A DNA stretch of 37,500 nt from Rhizobium sp. Q54 (GCA_945904955.1 CAMDPO010000021.1:1-37500); one strand, 5' to 3'. Shown: positions 14,860 through 22,652, counted from the first letter of the stretch. The notes: a model not told the origin generated them from the letters alone. Numbers and translations: made by a program.

Positions 14860-15840
14860 TTAGTTCGTCGTGTGCAGCCAGGCGCTCGACGGAATCTGGG
14901 CCCGCATTGGGCGGCCGCAATAGAACCCTTGGGAGAGGTCGCACCCGAGGCTCAGCAGGGCCTGGTGGGTGTCCTTGTCTTCGACGCCCTCGGCGCACAC
15001 GACGAGGGCCATGTTGTGGCCGAGGTCGATGATGGAGCGCATGATCGCCTGCGCTTCGCGCGCCGTGATCATCTCGGCGACGAAGGAACGATCGATCTTC
15101 AGCTCATTGAACGGCATGCGGTGGAGCTGCTGCATCGACGAGTAGCCGGTGCCGAAGTCGCCCATCGACAGGTCGAAGCCCTTCACCCGCACGCGCGTCA
15201 GCACCTCGATGCTGCGCTTGGCATCGGCCATTACGCCGGTCTCGGTGATCTCGAGGACGATCTTGTCGGGCGTGACCTTTGCTTCGCCGGCAGTCGCGGT
15301 GAATTTGTCGGGCATGGTGGCGTCGGCGACCATTCCCGCGCTGATGTTGACCGCGACCTTCACGTCATGGCCGGCTTCGGCCCAGGTGCGGCGCTGCCCC
15401 GCGGCGGCGCGCAGGTTTCCGACGGTGAACGGCTTCATCGGGTAGGAAGCCTCGATCTTGGGAATGAAGGCCATCGGCGGCAGCACGCTGTGATCGGGGC
15501 GCTGCCAGCGCGCCAGGGCCTCGGCACCGGCGATCTTGCCGCTGCGCAGATTCACCTTCGGCTGGTACTCGAGAAAGAACTGGCCCTCGGCGATGGCGAT
15601 CTCGAGCTCCTCCTCGGTGATGTCGTGCGGCGGCTCCATCGCCTTGGTCAGGAGCTCGCGCAGCGCCTGCATATTGAAGGGCTTCGGTACCGCACCGAGG
15701 ATGCGCAGTCCGTGGCCCGTAGCGATGCGCTCGGCGGCGAGCAGCGTGCGCGGATCCATGCCGCTGATCAGCAGGACCTGCGATTTCAGACCACGCTTCC
15801 CCAACACGCTGAGCAGCTCGATGCCGTCATACCCGGGCAT
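14860..15840 (-). CDS. EAL-domain protein with 5'-truncated receiver domain (probable gene remnant)
   Basis: A response regulator with a C-terminal EAL domain (cyclic-di-GMP phosphodiesterase fold), 326 residues. The receiver part starts only at DLWMPGYDGIELL, i.e. at the phospho-acceptor Asp, three codons before the ATG; the first half (acidic pocket, strands 1-2) is missing. Receiver sequence continues through VLLISGMD to PKPF. In the EAL domain YQPKVNLRSG, EAL, NISA, LEITETG, FNELKIDRSF, EGVED and SQGFYCGRP are all seen, but DDFGTGYSS is changed to GDFGTGYSS (Gly227), losing one metal-binding Asp. Receiver control is surely lost and catalysis is doubtful. A stop codon lies upstream in frame. 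Confidence 0.8.
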   Translation of the reverse strand: MPGYDGIELLSVLGKRGLKSQVLLISGMDPRTLLAAERIATGHGLRILGAVPKPFNMQALRELLTKAMEPPHDITEEELEIAIAEGQFFLEYQPKVNLRSGKIAGAEALARWQRPDHSVLPPMAFIPKIEASYPMKPFTVGNLRAAAGQRRTWAEAGHDVKVAVNISAGMVADATMPDKFTATAGEAKVTPDKIVLEITETGVMADAKRSIEVLTRVRVKGFDLSMGDFGTGYSSMQQLHRMPFNELKIDRSFVAEMITAREAQAIMRSIIDLGHNMALVVCAEGVEDKDTHQALLSLGCDLSQGFYCGRPMRAQIPSSAWLHTTN

Positions 15841-16101
15841 CCAGAGATCCGGCCCGGCTTGAGGAAGCTCTGGCGGTGGGCCACCTGCGGCTTCACCTCC
15901 TATCGGGGGGGGGTCCCCGATTTCGAGGCGTCCCGGGAACGCCTAGGTTGCCGCTCTTGCGCAGAGCGGGGTAGGCGATGGGTCGGGGCCGCACGTCCGA
16001 GTCTCTTCCGCGATGACCGACACCGCCGACAAGTGCTATCGCACGACTCTCATGCGGCGAGCAGACCCAGAGAGGGTTCTGCTGGGGACCAGGCGCATCA
16101 A
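15841..16101. other. Junction region between truncated EAL gene and TPR-glycosyltransferase
   Basis: No gene is seen on either strand. The minus strand, where the missing half of the receiver domain should be, contains no receiver-like sequence in any frame. A run of nine G lies at 15905-15913, flanked by TCCCC. This is where the breakpoint that truncated the EAL gene should lie. Confidence 0.5.
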
Positions 16102-17904
16102 ATGAGTGAACACCCAGTCGGGAACAGGGCGTCCCACACGGGTTCCGATGACCTGGCCGAGTTGCTCCGCCTTGCCCGCATCGCAGTGAGCGACAGGAAC
16201 TACGAACTCGCCGCGTCGTTTCAGGAGCGGGCGCTTACATTCGACGCAAACAACGCCGACCTGTGGTCTGATCATGGCGCGGTGCTTCGCGCTCTCGGAA
16301 GGCCATCGGCCGCAATCTCGTGCTACGACCGAGCGATTGGCCTAAGGCCGCAATTGGTGTCGGCCCACAGCAACCGTGGCAATGCGCTCCTGGACCTGAG
16401 ACGATTCGAGGAATCGATCGATAGCTTCGATAGGGCGCTCGCAATCGATTCTGCCCACCCCGAGTCGCTCTGTGCGAGAGGACATGCCCGGGTTGAGATT
16501 CGGGCCTATGCGGCCGCGTTGGTCGACTTCGAAGCGGCGATCGCCATTCGGCCCAACTACGCGAACGCCTATCTAGGTCGCGGCAACGCACGGCTTGCCC
16601 TGCGCCAATGGGACTCGGCGATTGCGAGTTTCGACAGCGCCATCCGCATCAGGGCAGGCTTCGCTGAAGCGCATTGTAGCCGCGGCGTAGCGTTGCTGAG
16701 GGCAGGAAGGTCCGACGAAGCGATAGCGAGCTTCAACAATGCGCTTGCGCTTAGACCGGACTATGCCGAGGCACTCAGCAACCGCGGAGCCGCGGAACGC
16801 GAGTTGGGGCAACTTGAGGCCTCGGTTGCGAGTTGCGAAGCCGCACTTCGGACCAGGCCCGACTATGCGGAAGCTCACGGACACCTTGGCACAACGCTCC
16901 TGGCCCAAGGGCGGGTCGATGCGGCTATAGCGGCCTACGACAAAGCAATTGCGTATCGTCCCGAGCTTGTGGAGCCATATTGGAACAAGGCGCTGGCGCT
17001 GCTTACGCTCGGCGACTTTGAGCGTGCATGGCCACTGTTTGAATGGCGTTGGAAGCTTCGTACCGCGCTTCGTAAGCGGAATTTCGGCAAACCGGAGTGG
17101 ACGGGGGACGCCTCCCTGACAGGCCGCACCATCCTGTTGTATTGCGAGCAAGGTTACGGCGACTCGATACAGTTCTCCCGCTTTGCGACCACCGTAGCTC
17201 GCAAGGGCGCACGCGTGATCCTCAAGGCTCCACGCGAGCTTATTCCCGGTCTCCATGGCTTGGAAGGCATCACGCAACGGATGACCGTGGGCGATGAATG
17301 GCCGTCGTTCGACTTTCACTGTTCCCTCTTGTCACTGCCTCTCGCCCTAGGGATCACGCTTTCAACCATTCCCAGAGCGCATTCGTATCTAACGAGCCTG
17401 CCTGCAAAGACATCTTATTGGGGCGAGGTACTTGGCCCGAGGACCATGCCCCGCGTCGGGCTTGCCTGGAGTGGGCGCTCAGCGCATGCCAACAATCGGA
17501 ATCGAAGCATTCCCCTCTCGACCTTTCTTGCGGCCTTGCCTGGCGACTGTGACTACGTCAGCGTTCAGAAAGAGGTGAACGAGGAAGACGCGACCTCTCT
17601 GCAGGCGAACCCTCATATCCGTCATTTCGGCAATCGACTACGAGACTTCGGCGACACGGCGGCTCTCTGCGAACTGATGGACTTGATCGTTTGCGTGGAC
17701 ACCAGCGTCGCTCACCTTGCCGGCGCACTTGGCAAGGAGACCTGGGTCCTCCTGCCCGCCAACGCAGACTGGCGCTGGCTGCTCAATCGGACGGACAGCC
17801 CCTGGTACCCGACGATGAGACTCTACCGGCAGGCGACCCTGGGCGACTGGCAGACCATACTGTCTCGCGTCGCGGTGGACTTGGACCACCGCTTGGCACG
17901 GTAG
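16102..17904 (+). CDS. TPR protein with C-terminal GT9-like glycosyltransferase domain
   Basis: 600 residues. Nine or so well-formed TPR units of 34 residues occupy about residues 12-310, for example SAHSNRGNALLDLRRFEESI, NAYLGRGNARLALRQWDSAI and AEALSNRGAAERELGQLEAS. They are followed by a domain starting ILLYCEQGYGDSIQFSRF, with FDFHCSLLSLPLALG, VGLAWSGR and CVDTSVAHLAGALGKETWVLLP. This is the GT-B type domain related to ADP-heptose LPS heptosyltransferases, common as TPR fusions in proteobacteria. It is probably a cytoplasmic glycosyltransferase for surface glycans or proteins. ATG 16102 is chosen because the frame upstream is antisense to the EAL gene. Composition is visibly less GC-biased than its neighbours, hinting at acquisition. 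Confidence 0.85.
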   Translation: MSEHPVGNRASHTGSDDLAELLRLARIAVSDRNYELAASFQERALTFDANNADLWSDHGAVLRALGRPSAAISCYDRAIGLRPQLVSAHSNRGNALLDLRRFEESIDSFDRALAIDSAHPESLCARGHARVEIRAYAAALVDFEAAIAIRPNYANAYLGRGNARLALRQWDSAIASFDSAIRIRAGFAEAHCSRGVALLRAGRSDEAIASFNNALALRPDYAEALSNRGAAERELGQLEASVASCEAALRTRPDYAEAHGHLGTTLLAQGRVDAAIAAYDKAIAYRPELVEPYWNKALALLTLGDFERAWPLFEWRWKLRTALRKRNFGKPEWTGDASLTGRTILLYCEQGYGDSIQFSRFATTVARKGARVILKAPRELIPGLHGLEGITQRMTVGDEWPSFDFHCSLLSLPLALGITLSTIPRAHSYLTSLPAKTSYWGEVLGPRTMPRVGLAWSGRSAHANNRNRSIPLSTFLAALPGDCDYVSVQKEVNEEDATSLQANPHIRHFGNRLRDFGDTAALCELMDLIVCVDTSVAHLAGALGKETWVLLPANADWRWLLNRTDSPWYPTMRLYRQATLGDWQTILSRVAVDLDHRLAR

Positions 17905-17976
17905 CGACCAGGGGAATGCTCTTGACTGCGCTCCGCGCTACCGGGCTATCTCAAGGTATCGTGACGTTGGCGGCAA

Positions 17977-18437
17977 CTAGCACTGCAGTGGTTGGGCGAG
18001 GAATCGCTCCACGATGTCCTTTCTGTCGCGGGCTGGCTGTCGTCGTCCGCACTCGTACCGCTGGAGCGTCCCCGCATCGATGCCGAGCCTTGCTGCAAGC
18101 GCCTCCTGCGATAGTCCGAGTTCTTGCCGCCGACGCTTGATCCGTTCCCCCCACGTTTGAGGTTCAGGCAGAGGGCTGTAGCCTAGGAAGGCGATGATCC
18201 TCGGCAGAACCGAACCTCCGGTTCGGACCTTCCAATTTCCCAGTGGCAGATGGAATTGACGTCCACCCGGAGCCGCTCGGCCACCTCGCGCTGCAGTAGG
18301 TCGAGTTGAAGGCGTCGGCGTCGAAGGTGTTCGCCGACTGTCTTGGCTTCGATCACCCACGGTTGCTTTTTCGCAGTTTTCAAAGAGATTCCGATGAATG
18401 GCAAGAAGGCAACGCGGAGATGAAGGTGCGGGCACAC
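17977..18437 (-). pseudogene. Double-XRE (two helix-turn-helix) regulator, copy 1, frameshifted
   Basis: The first HTH (VGEHLRRRRLQLDLLQREVAE, then LRVDVNSICHWEIGRSEPE) reads in the frame starting at GTG 18437. The second (WGERIKRRRQELGLSQEALA, then LGIDAGTLQRYECGRRQP) reads in another frame ending at 17977. The paralogous part of the ORF at 19400-20185 has both in one frame joined by an ...IIRFLGYDPLP... linker; here the linker is IIAFLGYSPLP in the shifted frame. One missing C near 18206 (CGGTTCTGCCG where CGGTTCCTGCCG is expected) explains the break. It is therefore a recent pseudogene, or a sequencing error. Intact members are DNA-binding repressor-like proteins. Confidence 0.75.
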
Positions 18438-18503
18438 GAGGAGACCGACGGATGCGGGTTCATCCGGTCGCCCTAGAGACGTCGCTAAGCCGTCTCTTCT
18501 GCC

Positions 18504-19403
18504 CTATGCAGCGTGGCGGTCCGGTGACACAACGTGTGAGCGCCTGGCGTGATCGCGCACCACGTCCAAGTTGATTGGCGCTCCTTCTGCGAAGACCATG
18601 GCGCGCTGGATGTCGTCGATGTCGCTGACGGGGCTACCGTTGGCAGCGAGAACAAGATCGTCACCCCTAATACCGCCCTTGTGGGCGGGACCATCGGGGC
18701 CGACACGCACGACACGCACCGCACGCAGCGCCCCGAACTCTGCCGATAGATTCGGCGTGAGCTCTACGCCATACGCTTCGATGCCGAGCCGCGGTCGTTC
18801 AATTCGACCGCGGCGGATCAAGACACTCACCACCCAGGCCGCGGTCTTGGCGGGAATAGCGAAGCCGATGCCCTGGGCGTAGGCGGCGATCGATGTATTG
18901 ATGCCGACGACTCGGCCCTCCGTGTCGACCAGTGGCCCCCCCGAGTTGCCGGGGTTGATCGCGGCGTCCGTCTGCAGGAACCCGTCAAACGTCCGTCCTT
19001 CGCTCAAGGGGAACGCTCGGCCCATTGCGCTGATCACGCCAATACTCACCGATCGCTCAAGGCCCAAAGGGCAGCCGATGGCTACAACGACGTGACCGAC
19101 GCGAACCTCCGGCCGCTCGCGTAGCGTGAGCGATGTCAGGCCGGAGGCATCGACCCGTAACACTGCAAGGTCCGTGGCCGGATCGCGGCCGATGACTTTT
19201 CCCGTGGTTCTGGCGCCGTCGGCGAAACGAACGCGGACCGTCTTCTGTCCCTCGACCACGTGGGCGTTCGTCAGGAGATACCCGTCAGGAGCAATGATCG
19301 TCGCGCTACCGGCACCGCGAGCATGGCCGATGCTAGCGACGGCAGGAGCGGCACGGGCGACGAGTACCTCCAGCTCCTCCGAGAACTGGGTTAGGAGGCT
19401 CAT
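18504..19403 (-). CDS. HtrA/DegP-like S1C serine protease with PDZ domain
   Basis: 299 residues, trypsin-like domain then one PDZ domain (about residues 215-285). The triad is complete: His48 in LLTNAHVVEG, Asp78 in DPATDLAVLRV, Ser154 in NPGNSGGP. There is no signal peptide or membrane segment, unusual for HtrA proteins, which are normally periplasmic. The start overlaps the stop of the upstream chimeric frame (ATGA), implying translational coupling. Its first 115 residues are closely similar to the truncated protease half of that chimera, so the two are paralogues. It is probably a protein quality-control or regulatory protease; the substrate is unknown. Confidence 0.87.
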   Translation of the reverse strand: MSLLTQFSEELEVLVARAAPAVASIGHARGAGSATIIAPDGYLLTNAHVVEGQKTVRVRFADGARTTGKVIGRDPATDLAVLRVDASGLTSLTLRERPEVRVGHVVVAIGCPLGLERSVSIGVISAMGRAFPLSEGRTFDGFLQTDAAINPGNSGGPLVDTEGRVVGINTSIAAYAQGIGFAIPAKTAAWVVSVLIRRGRIERPRLGIEAYGVELTPNLSAEFGALRAVRVVRVGPDGPAHKGGIRGDDLVLAANGSPVSDIDDIQRAMVFAEGAPINLDVVRDHARRSHVVSPDRHAA

Positions 19404-20185
19404 GCGTCGCCCGTTACGAAGCGGTCGAGGATCGCGCGGTTCTTCGGCTTCGGCTGGCGCTTGCCGTGCTCGTACTCCAGTAGGGTCATTTCGTGGATGC
19501 CCACCACCTGGCTGAGGGCCTTCCGGGAAAGCCCGAGTTGCTGGCGACGATGTCGTATCCTCTCGCCCCAGCTATCGGCTGGCGGTAGGGGGTCGTACCC
19601 CAAGAACCGGATGATCACCGGGATGCGGTGGTCCTCGGGAATCTGACGCCCGTTCTCCCAGGCCACGATGGCTGTAACCCGGACCTGAAGCTGTTCGGCT
19701 ACCTCTCGCTGAAGGAGTCCCGCCTCAATGCGCCGCCGCCTGATGTGTTCGCCAAGCGTCTTCGGCTCGATCGTGGGTGGCCTCAGTTTCGCAGTTTTCA
19801 GCCGGACTCCGGTGAATGGCAAGAAGGCAACGCATTGCAGCGGGTTGCCGATCGCCACGACCAGTTCGCCGATGCGCGCGTCGTTACGCTCACGCAGCGC
19901 CAATGGCTTGAGATCGCCCGCCTCGACACGCAGCACGGCAAGGTCGGTCGCCGGATCGCGTCCGATGATGGTACCGGTGCCGCGCCAGCCGTCCGCGCAG
20001 CGCACGGCGACCGTCTTCTGTCCCTCGACGACGTGGGCGTTGGTCAGCAAGTAGCCGTCCGGTGCGACGACCGTCGCGCAGCCGGAGCCGCGCCCATGGC
20101 GGATGCTGGCGACGGCCGGCGCGGCGCGCGCCGCCAGTGTCTCGAGCTCATCCGAAAACTGGCGGAGGGTGCCCACGCGTGTCAC
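19400..20185 (-). CDS. Chimera: truncated HtrA-like protease fused in frame to double-XRE regulator (copy 2)
   Basis: 261 residues. Residues 1-116 are the N-terminal barrel of an HtrA protease, with His51 (LLTNAHVVEG) and Asp81 (ATDLAVLRV), stopping at VVAIGNPL where the paralogue continues with GLERSVSIG. No catalytic serine or PDZ domain follows. From about residue 118 the frame is a double-HTH regulator: VAFLPFTGVRLKTAK, HTH 1 near 143-185, linker IIRFLGYDPLP, HTH 2 near 205-255. There is no frameshift or stop at the joint (about 19833). It starts with GTG overlapping the stop of the pseudo-protease gene (GTGA). As translated it cannot be a protease but may bind DNA. In relatives these are presumably two genes. 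Confidence 0.8.
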   Translation of the reverse strand: MTRVGTLRQFSDELETLAARAAPAVASIRHGRGSGCATVVAPDGYLLTNAHVVEGQKTVAVRCADGWRGTGTIIGRDPATDLAVLRVEAGDLKPLALRERNDARIGELVVAIGNPLQCVAFLPFTGVRLKTAKLRPPTIEPKTLGEHIRRRRIEAGLLQREVAEQLQVRVTAIVAWENGRQIPEDHRIPVIIRFLGYDPLPPADSWGERIRHRRQQLGLSRKALSQVVGIHEMTLLEYEHGKRQPKPKNRAILDRFVTGDA

Positions 20186-21063
20186 CCCTGCGTGCGTGTG
20201 CCGACAGTGATGGAAAGGTCGATGGGCTTGCCGGCGCGCAGGATGTGCGCGCTCACCGCACCGCCGGCGCCTGCGTCGGCGAGGGCGCCGAACAAGTCGC
20301 TAAGTTGCTCGATGTGTTCGCCGCCCATGGTCAGGATGACATCGCCGAGGGCGAGGCCTGCGCGTGCGGCGGGGCTGTCGTCCTCGACATCGACCACCAG
20401 CAAGCCGCGGTCCTGACCGGCGGCCTGCGGCAGCCGCGCCGGATAGGTGGCGACGCCGAGATAGCCGCGGCGCTCTGACTTGCCCGAGAGGACGGCGCCG
20501 ACGGCGCGTTCGAGCGTTGTGGCCGGCACGATGACGCCGCGCCGGCGACGCCCGCCGGGCACGCCCAGGCCAACGAGGCGAGCCTGCGCATCGACGATGA
20601 CGGCGCCGCCGAACTCGGACGGCAGCACCAAGCTCGTGTCGATGTAGCGGTCGATGCGCGCACCGCCGCGGGTGCGCCAGGCGTCGCCGAGGGTGCCGAT
20701 CATGCCGAAGGTGGCGCGGGCCGACTTGCCCGGGCGTGCCACCGCGACCACGAGGTGCCCGATACGGAGCGCGGCGTGATCGGCGGCGGCTGGACGCGCG
20801 CGGCCCAGACCCGGTGCGCGCAAGACGACAATGCCGAGAGCAGGATCGCGGCCGGCGACTTCGGCGGCGGTCTCGCGGCCGTCCGTGTCAACGACCTGAA
20901 TAGCGCCTTCTTCGTCGATCGTGTCTGATGCAGCGACGACCAGGTCGTCGCCCCACGTCAGCCCGGTCGCGCGATGGGACTCGCCGGCGATGCGCACCAC
21001 GGCCGGTGCGATGGCATCCACCGCGGCGGCAAGGGCGTTCGAGAGAGTGACAGCGTCGGACAT
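20182..21063 (-). CDS. Catalytically dead HtrA-like protein with PDZ domain
   Basis: 293 residues, trypsin-like fold then PDZ (about residues 200-285, with RGYLGV and GLLVVDVEDDSPAARAGLALGDVIL). All three triad positions are changed by alignment with the active neighbour: His becomes Asp (LTNAHVV to VAASDTI), Asp becomes Gly (ATDLAVL to ALGIVVL), and Ser becomes Phe (GNSGGP to SEFGGA). No signal peptide is seen. Such pseudo-proteases often serve as regulators or binding partners of the active one; that role is inferred. It overlaps the downstream chimera by four bases and follows the response-regulator gene by 78 bases on the same strand. Confidence 0.82.
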   Translation of the reverse strand: MSDAVTLSNALAAAVDAIAPAVVRIAGESHRATGLTWGDDLVVAASDTIDEEGAIQVVDTDGRETAAEVAGRDPALGIVVLRAPGLGRARPAAADHAALRIGHLVVAVARPGKSARATFGMIGTLGDAWRTRGGARIDRYIDTSLVLPSEFGGAVIVDAQARLVGLGVPGGRRRRGVIVPATTLERAVGAVLSGKSERRGYLGVATYPARLPQAAGQDRGLLVVDVEDDSPAARAGLALGDVILTMGGEHIEQLSDLFGALADAGAGGAVSAHILRAGKPIDLSITVGTRTQG

Positions 21064-21141
21064 GGCTACCTCCTGGTGTGCAGAAGGTAGGAAGGCGGCG
21101 GGCCGCCGCCTATCGGCAACTCGGACAGGTAGGGTCGCGCC

Positions 21142-21786
21142 CTACAGGACGACCAGTCCGAGGCGCGCCGCGCGCACCACTGCCTCGGTGCGGCCTTCCG
21201 CATCGAGCTTCTCCAGGATCGCGTTGACGTGGAACTTGGCGGTGCGCTCGGCGATGCCGAGAGCGAGGGCGATGTCGCGATTGGAGCGGCCCTCGGCGAG
21301 CAGGGACATCACCTCGCGCTCGCGCGCCGTCAGTGGCTCGAGCGGCAGGCCGTCGAGCGCCATGCGGCGCGAGCCGACCAAGCGCGCCTTAAGAGCCTCG
21401 TCGAGGACGATCAGGCCCTCCGCGGCAGCGGCCAGCATCATCGGCAAGCGCTCGCGCGCCCCGTCGCGCAAGTGCACGCCGGCGGCGCCCGCAGCGAGGG
21501 CCTCGGCCCCTTGGCGTTCCTCGGCGATCAACGCGACTACCGTGTGTCCGGCATCGACAGCAGCGCGCAGTCCGGTGAGATCCGGGTGGCTCGTGGGACC
21601 CAGGTCCCAGATCACGACGTCGGCGGCAATTTGCTCGAGCGTGTCGGCAACCCCCGCGTCGGCGCCGAGCATCGCCGCCACGTCGGCACGGTTGTGCAAT
21701 GTCGTGGCGAGGGACTCGCGCGCCAGCGGATCGTCGCTGACGATCGCTACGCGCCCTGTGCTGCGTCGGATTGAGTCTGGCCGCAT
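21142..21786 (-). CDS. NarL/FixJ-type response regulator (LuxR HTH)
   Basis: 214 residues. An N-terminal receiver domain has the acidic pocket in IVSDDPLARE and the putative phospho-acceptor in VVIWDLG; the usual lysine near the end is replaced by arginine (VHLRDG). The C-terminal LuxR HTH (LTAREREVMSLLAEGRSNRD, then IALALGIAERTAKFHVNAIL) is fully conserved. ATG 21786 is preferred over an upstream in-frame start because of the GGGGGAG ribosome site. No histidine kinase lies in the window, so its partner is encoded elsewhere. It heads the protease cluster on the minus strand and probably controls it. Confidence 0.88.
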   Translation of the reverse strand: MRPDSIRRSTGRVAIVSDDPLARESLATTLHNRADVAAMLGADAGVADTLEQIAADVVIWDLGPTSHPDLTGLRAAVDAGHTVVALIAEERQGAEALAAGAAGVHLRDGARERLPMMLAAAAEGLIVLDEALKARLVGSRRMALDGLPLEPLTAREREVMSLLAEGRSNRDIALALGIAERTAKFHVNAILEKLDAEGRTEAVVRAARLGLVVL

Positions 21787-21878
21787 GATCGCTCCCCCAG
21801 GGCCGGGACGGGCCCGTGCATCCACATATGGGGAGGCCCGTGGCGGTCGGGTAGGGCGCCTCGTGTTACGGTCGGCGG

Positions 21879-22253
21879 ATGGCGAAGTCTTCCTTCCCCA
21901 AGGCCGATCCCGCGGCGATCGCGTTCTTCCATGACCTTGTGCCGGCGGCGCCCAACGTCGTTACCAAGCCGATGTTCGGCCACGTCGGGGCGTTCGTGAA
22001 CGGCACCATGTTCATGGGCGTCTTCGGCAATCGCGTGTTGGTGCGCCTTGCTGCGGCCGAACGGGAGAGGCTTCTAGAGGAGGACGGCGCCGGTCCGTTC
22101 GAGCCGATCGCCGGCCGGCCAATGCGGGAGTACGTCTTGCTGCCCGCCGACTGGCAGGACGATCCGGCCCAGGCGCGGCCGTGGGTGCAACGCTCCTTCG
22201 CGTACGCCGGCGCGCTGCCGCCCAAGAAGAAGGCGGCGGCGAAACGCCGGTAG
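21879..22253 (+). CDS. TfoX N-terminal domain family protein
   Basis: 124 residues with the TfoX-N fold: VVTKPMFGHVGAFVNGTMFMGVFGNRVLVRL is the conserved core (given here as one motif spanning about residues 27-58), followed by PMREYVLLPADWQDD. In Haemophilus TfoX regulates competence, but short single-domain homologues like this are widespread in alphaproteobacteria and have no known competence role. The C-terminus is lysine-rich (PKKKAAAKRR). It is transcribed divergently from the response regulator, with 92 bases between them, and ends in a bidirectional terminator. Confidence 0.85.
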   Translation: MAKSSFPKADPAAIAFFHDLVPAAPNVVTKPMFGHVGAFVNGTMFMGVFGNRVLVRLAAAERERLLEEDGAGPFEPIAGRPMREYVLLPADWQDDPAQARPWVQRSFAYAGALPPKKKAAAKRR

Positions 22254-22282
22254 TTGGGGGAGGGCCGCGGCCTTCCCCCAAC
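22253..22282. terminator. Bidirectional terminator between converging genes
   Basis: GTTGGGGGAGGGCC / GGCCTTCCCCCAAC forms a 14-pair stem with one G-U pair and a two-base loop. It begins at the last base of the TfoX-family stop codon and ends ten bases from the stop of the minus-strand DUF1344 gene. There is no long T-run on either side. Confidence 0.6.
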
Positions 22283-22292
22283 CACGCGCGCG

Positions 22293-22538
22293 CTACTTCG
22301 CTACCTTCGAGACGTAATTGGTGCCGTTTGCGTCCTCGAACGTGATGGTCACGGTCTGACCGACCGCGAGGCCCGCCATGTTCACGCCGGGCGGAAATGA
22401 AAAGCGCAGGCTGTTGACGGTGACGGTCCGCAGGCCCGGGTCGAGCGCCTTGATGACGCCCTTTACTTCAGCGGCAGACGCGACACCCGCCAGGCACCAC
22501 AGCACGGCAGCTGTCAGGATCGAAAAACGCCAGTTCAT
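22293..22538 (-). CDS. Small secreted DUF1344-like protein
   Basis: 81 residues with a clear signal peptide (FSILTAAVLWCLAGVASAAE). The mature part of about 58 residues is a small beta-rich domain: VKGVIKALDPGLRTVTVNSL, then FPPGVNMAGLAVGQTVTITFE, matching the DUF1344 pattern of 'G.I..ID....TITL..G..Y.LP.G.....L..G..V.V.Y'. The ATG at 22538 is chosen because the signal peptide starts there and a purine-rich GGGGGAGGGA lies just upstream. It is probably periplasmic; its role is unknown. It is separated from tolC by 114 bases, so co-transcription with the efflux operon is possible. Confidence 0.72.
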   Translation of the reverse strand: MNWRFSILTAAVLWCLAGVASAAEVKGVIKALDPGLRTVTVNSLRFSFPPGVNMAGLAVGQTVTITFEDANGTNYVSKVAK

Positions 22539-22652
22539 AAGTCCCTCCCCCATCAACGGGCGGGAGCGCATGCCGGACCGGCCGCGGGCCCCCTCCCGCC
22601 GCTCTATTCGAGGACGGAACCAGAGCCGTGGCAAGTCGGGCGTGGGCCCGGT

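Noticed and set aside
14872-16101. In-frame upstream extension of the TPR-glycosyltransferase to 14872
   Set aside because: This part is exactly antisense to the EAL gene, whose motifs are unambiguous; the real start is at 16102.
18449-18497. Short hairpins CGGATG/CATCCG and AGAGACG/CGTCTCT between HtrA and XRE copy 1
   Set aside because: Stems are six to seven pairs with no T-run; not enough for a terminator call.
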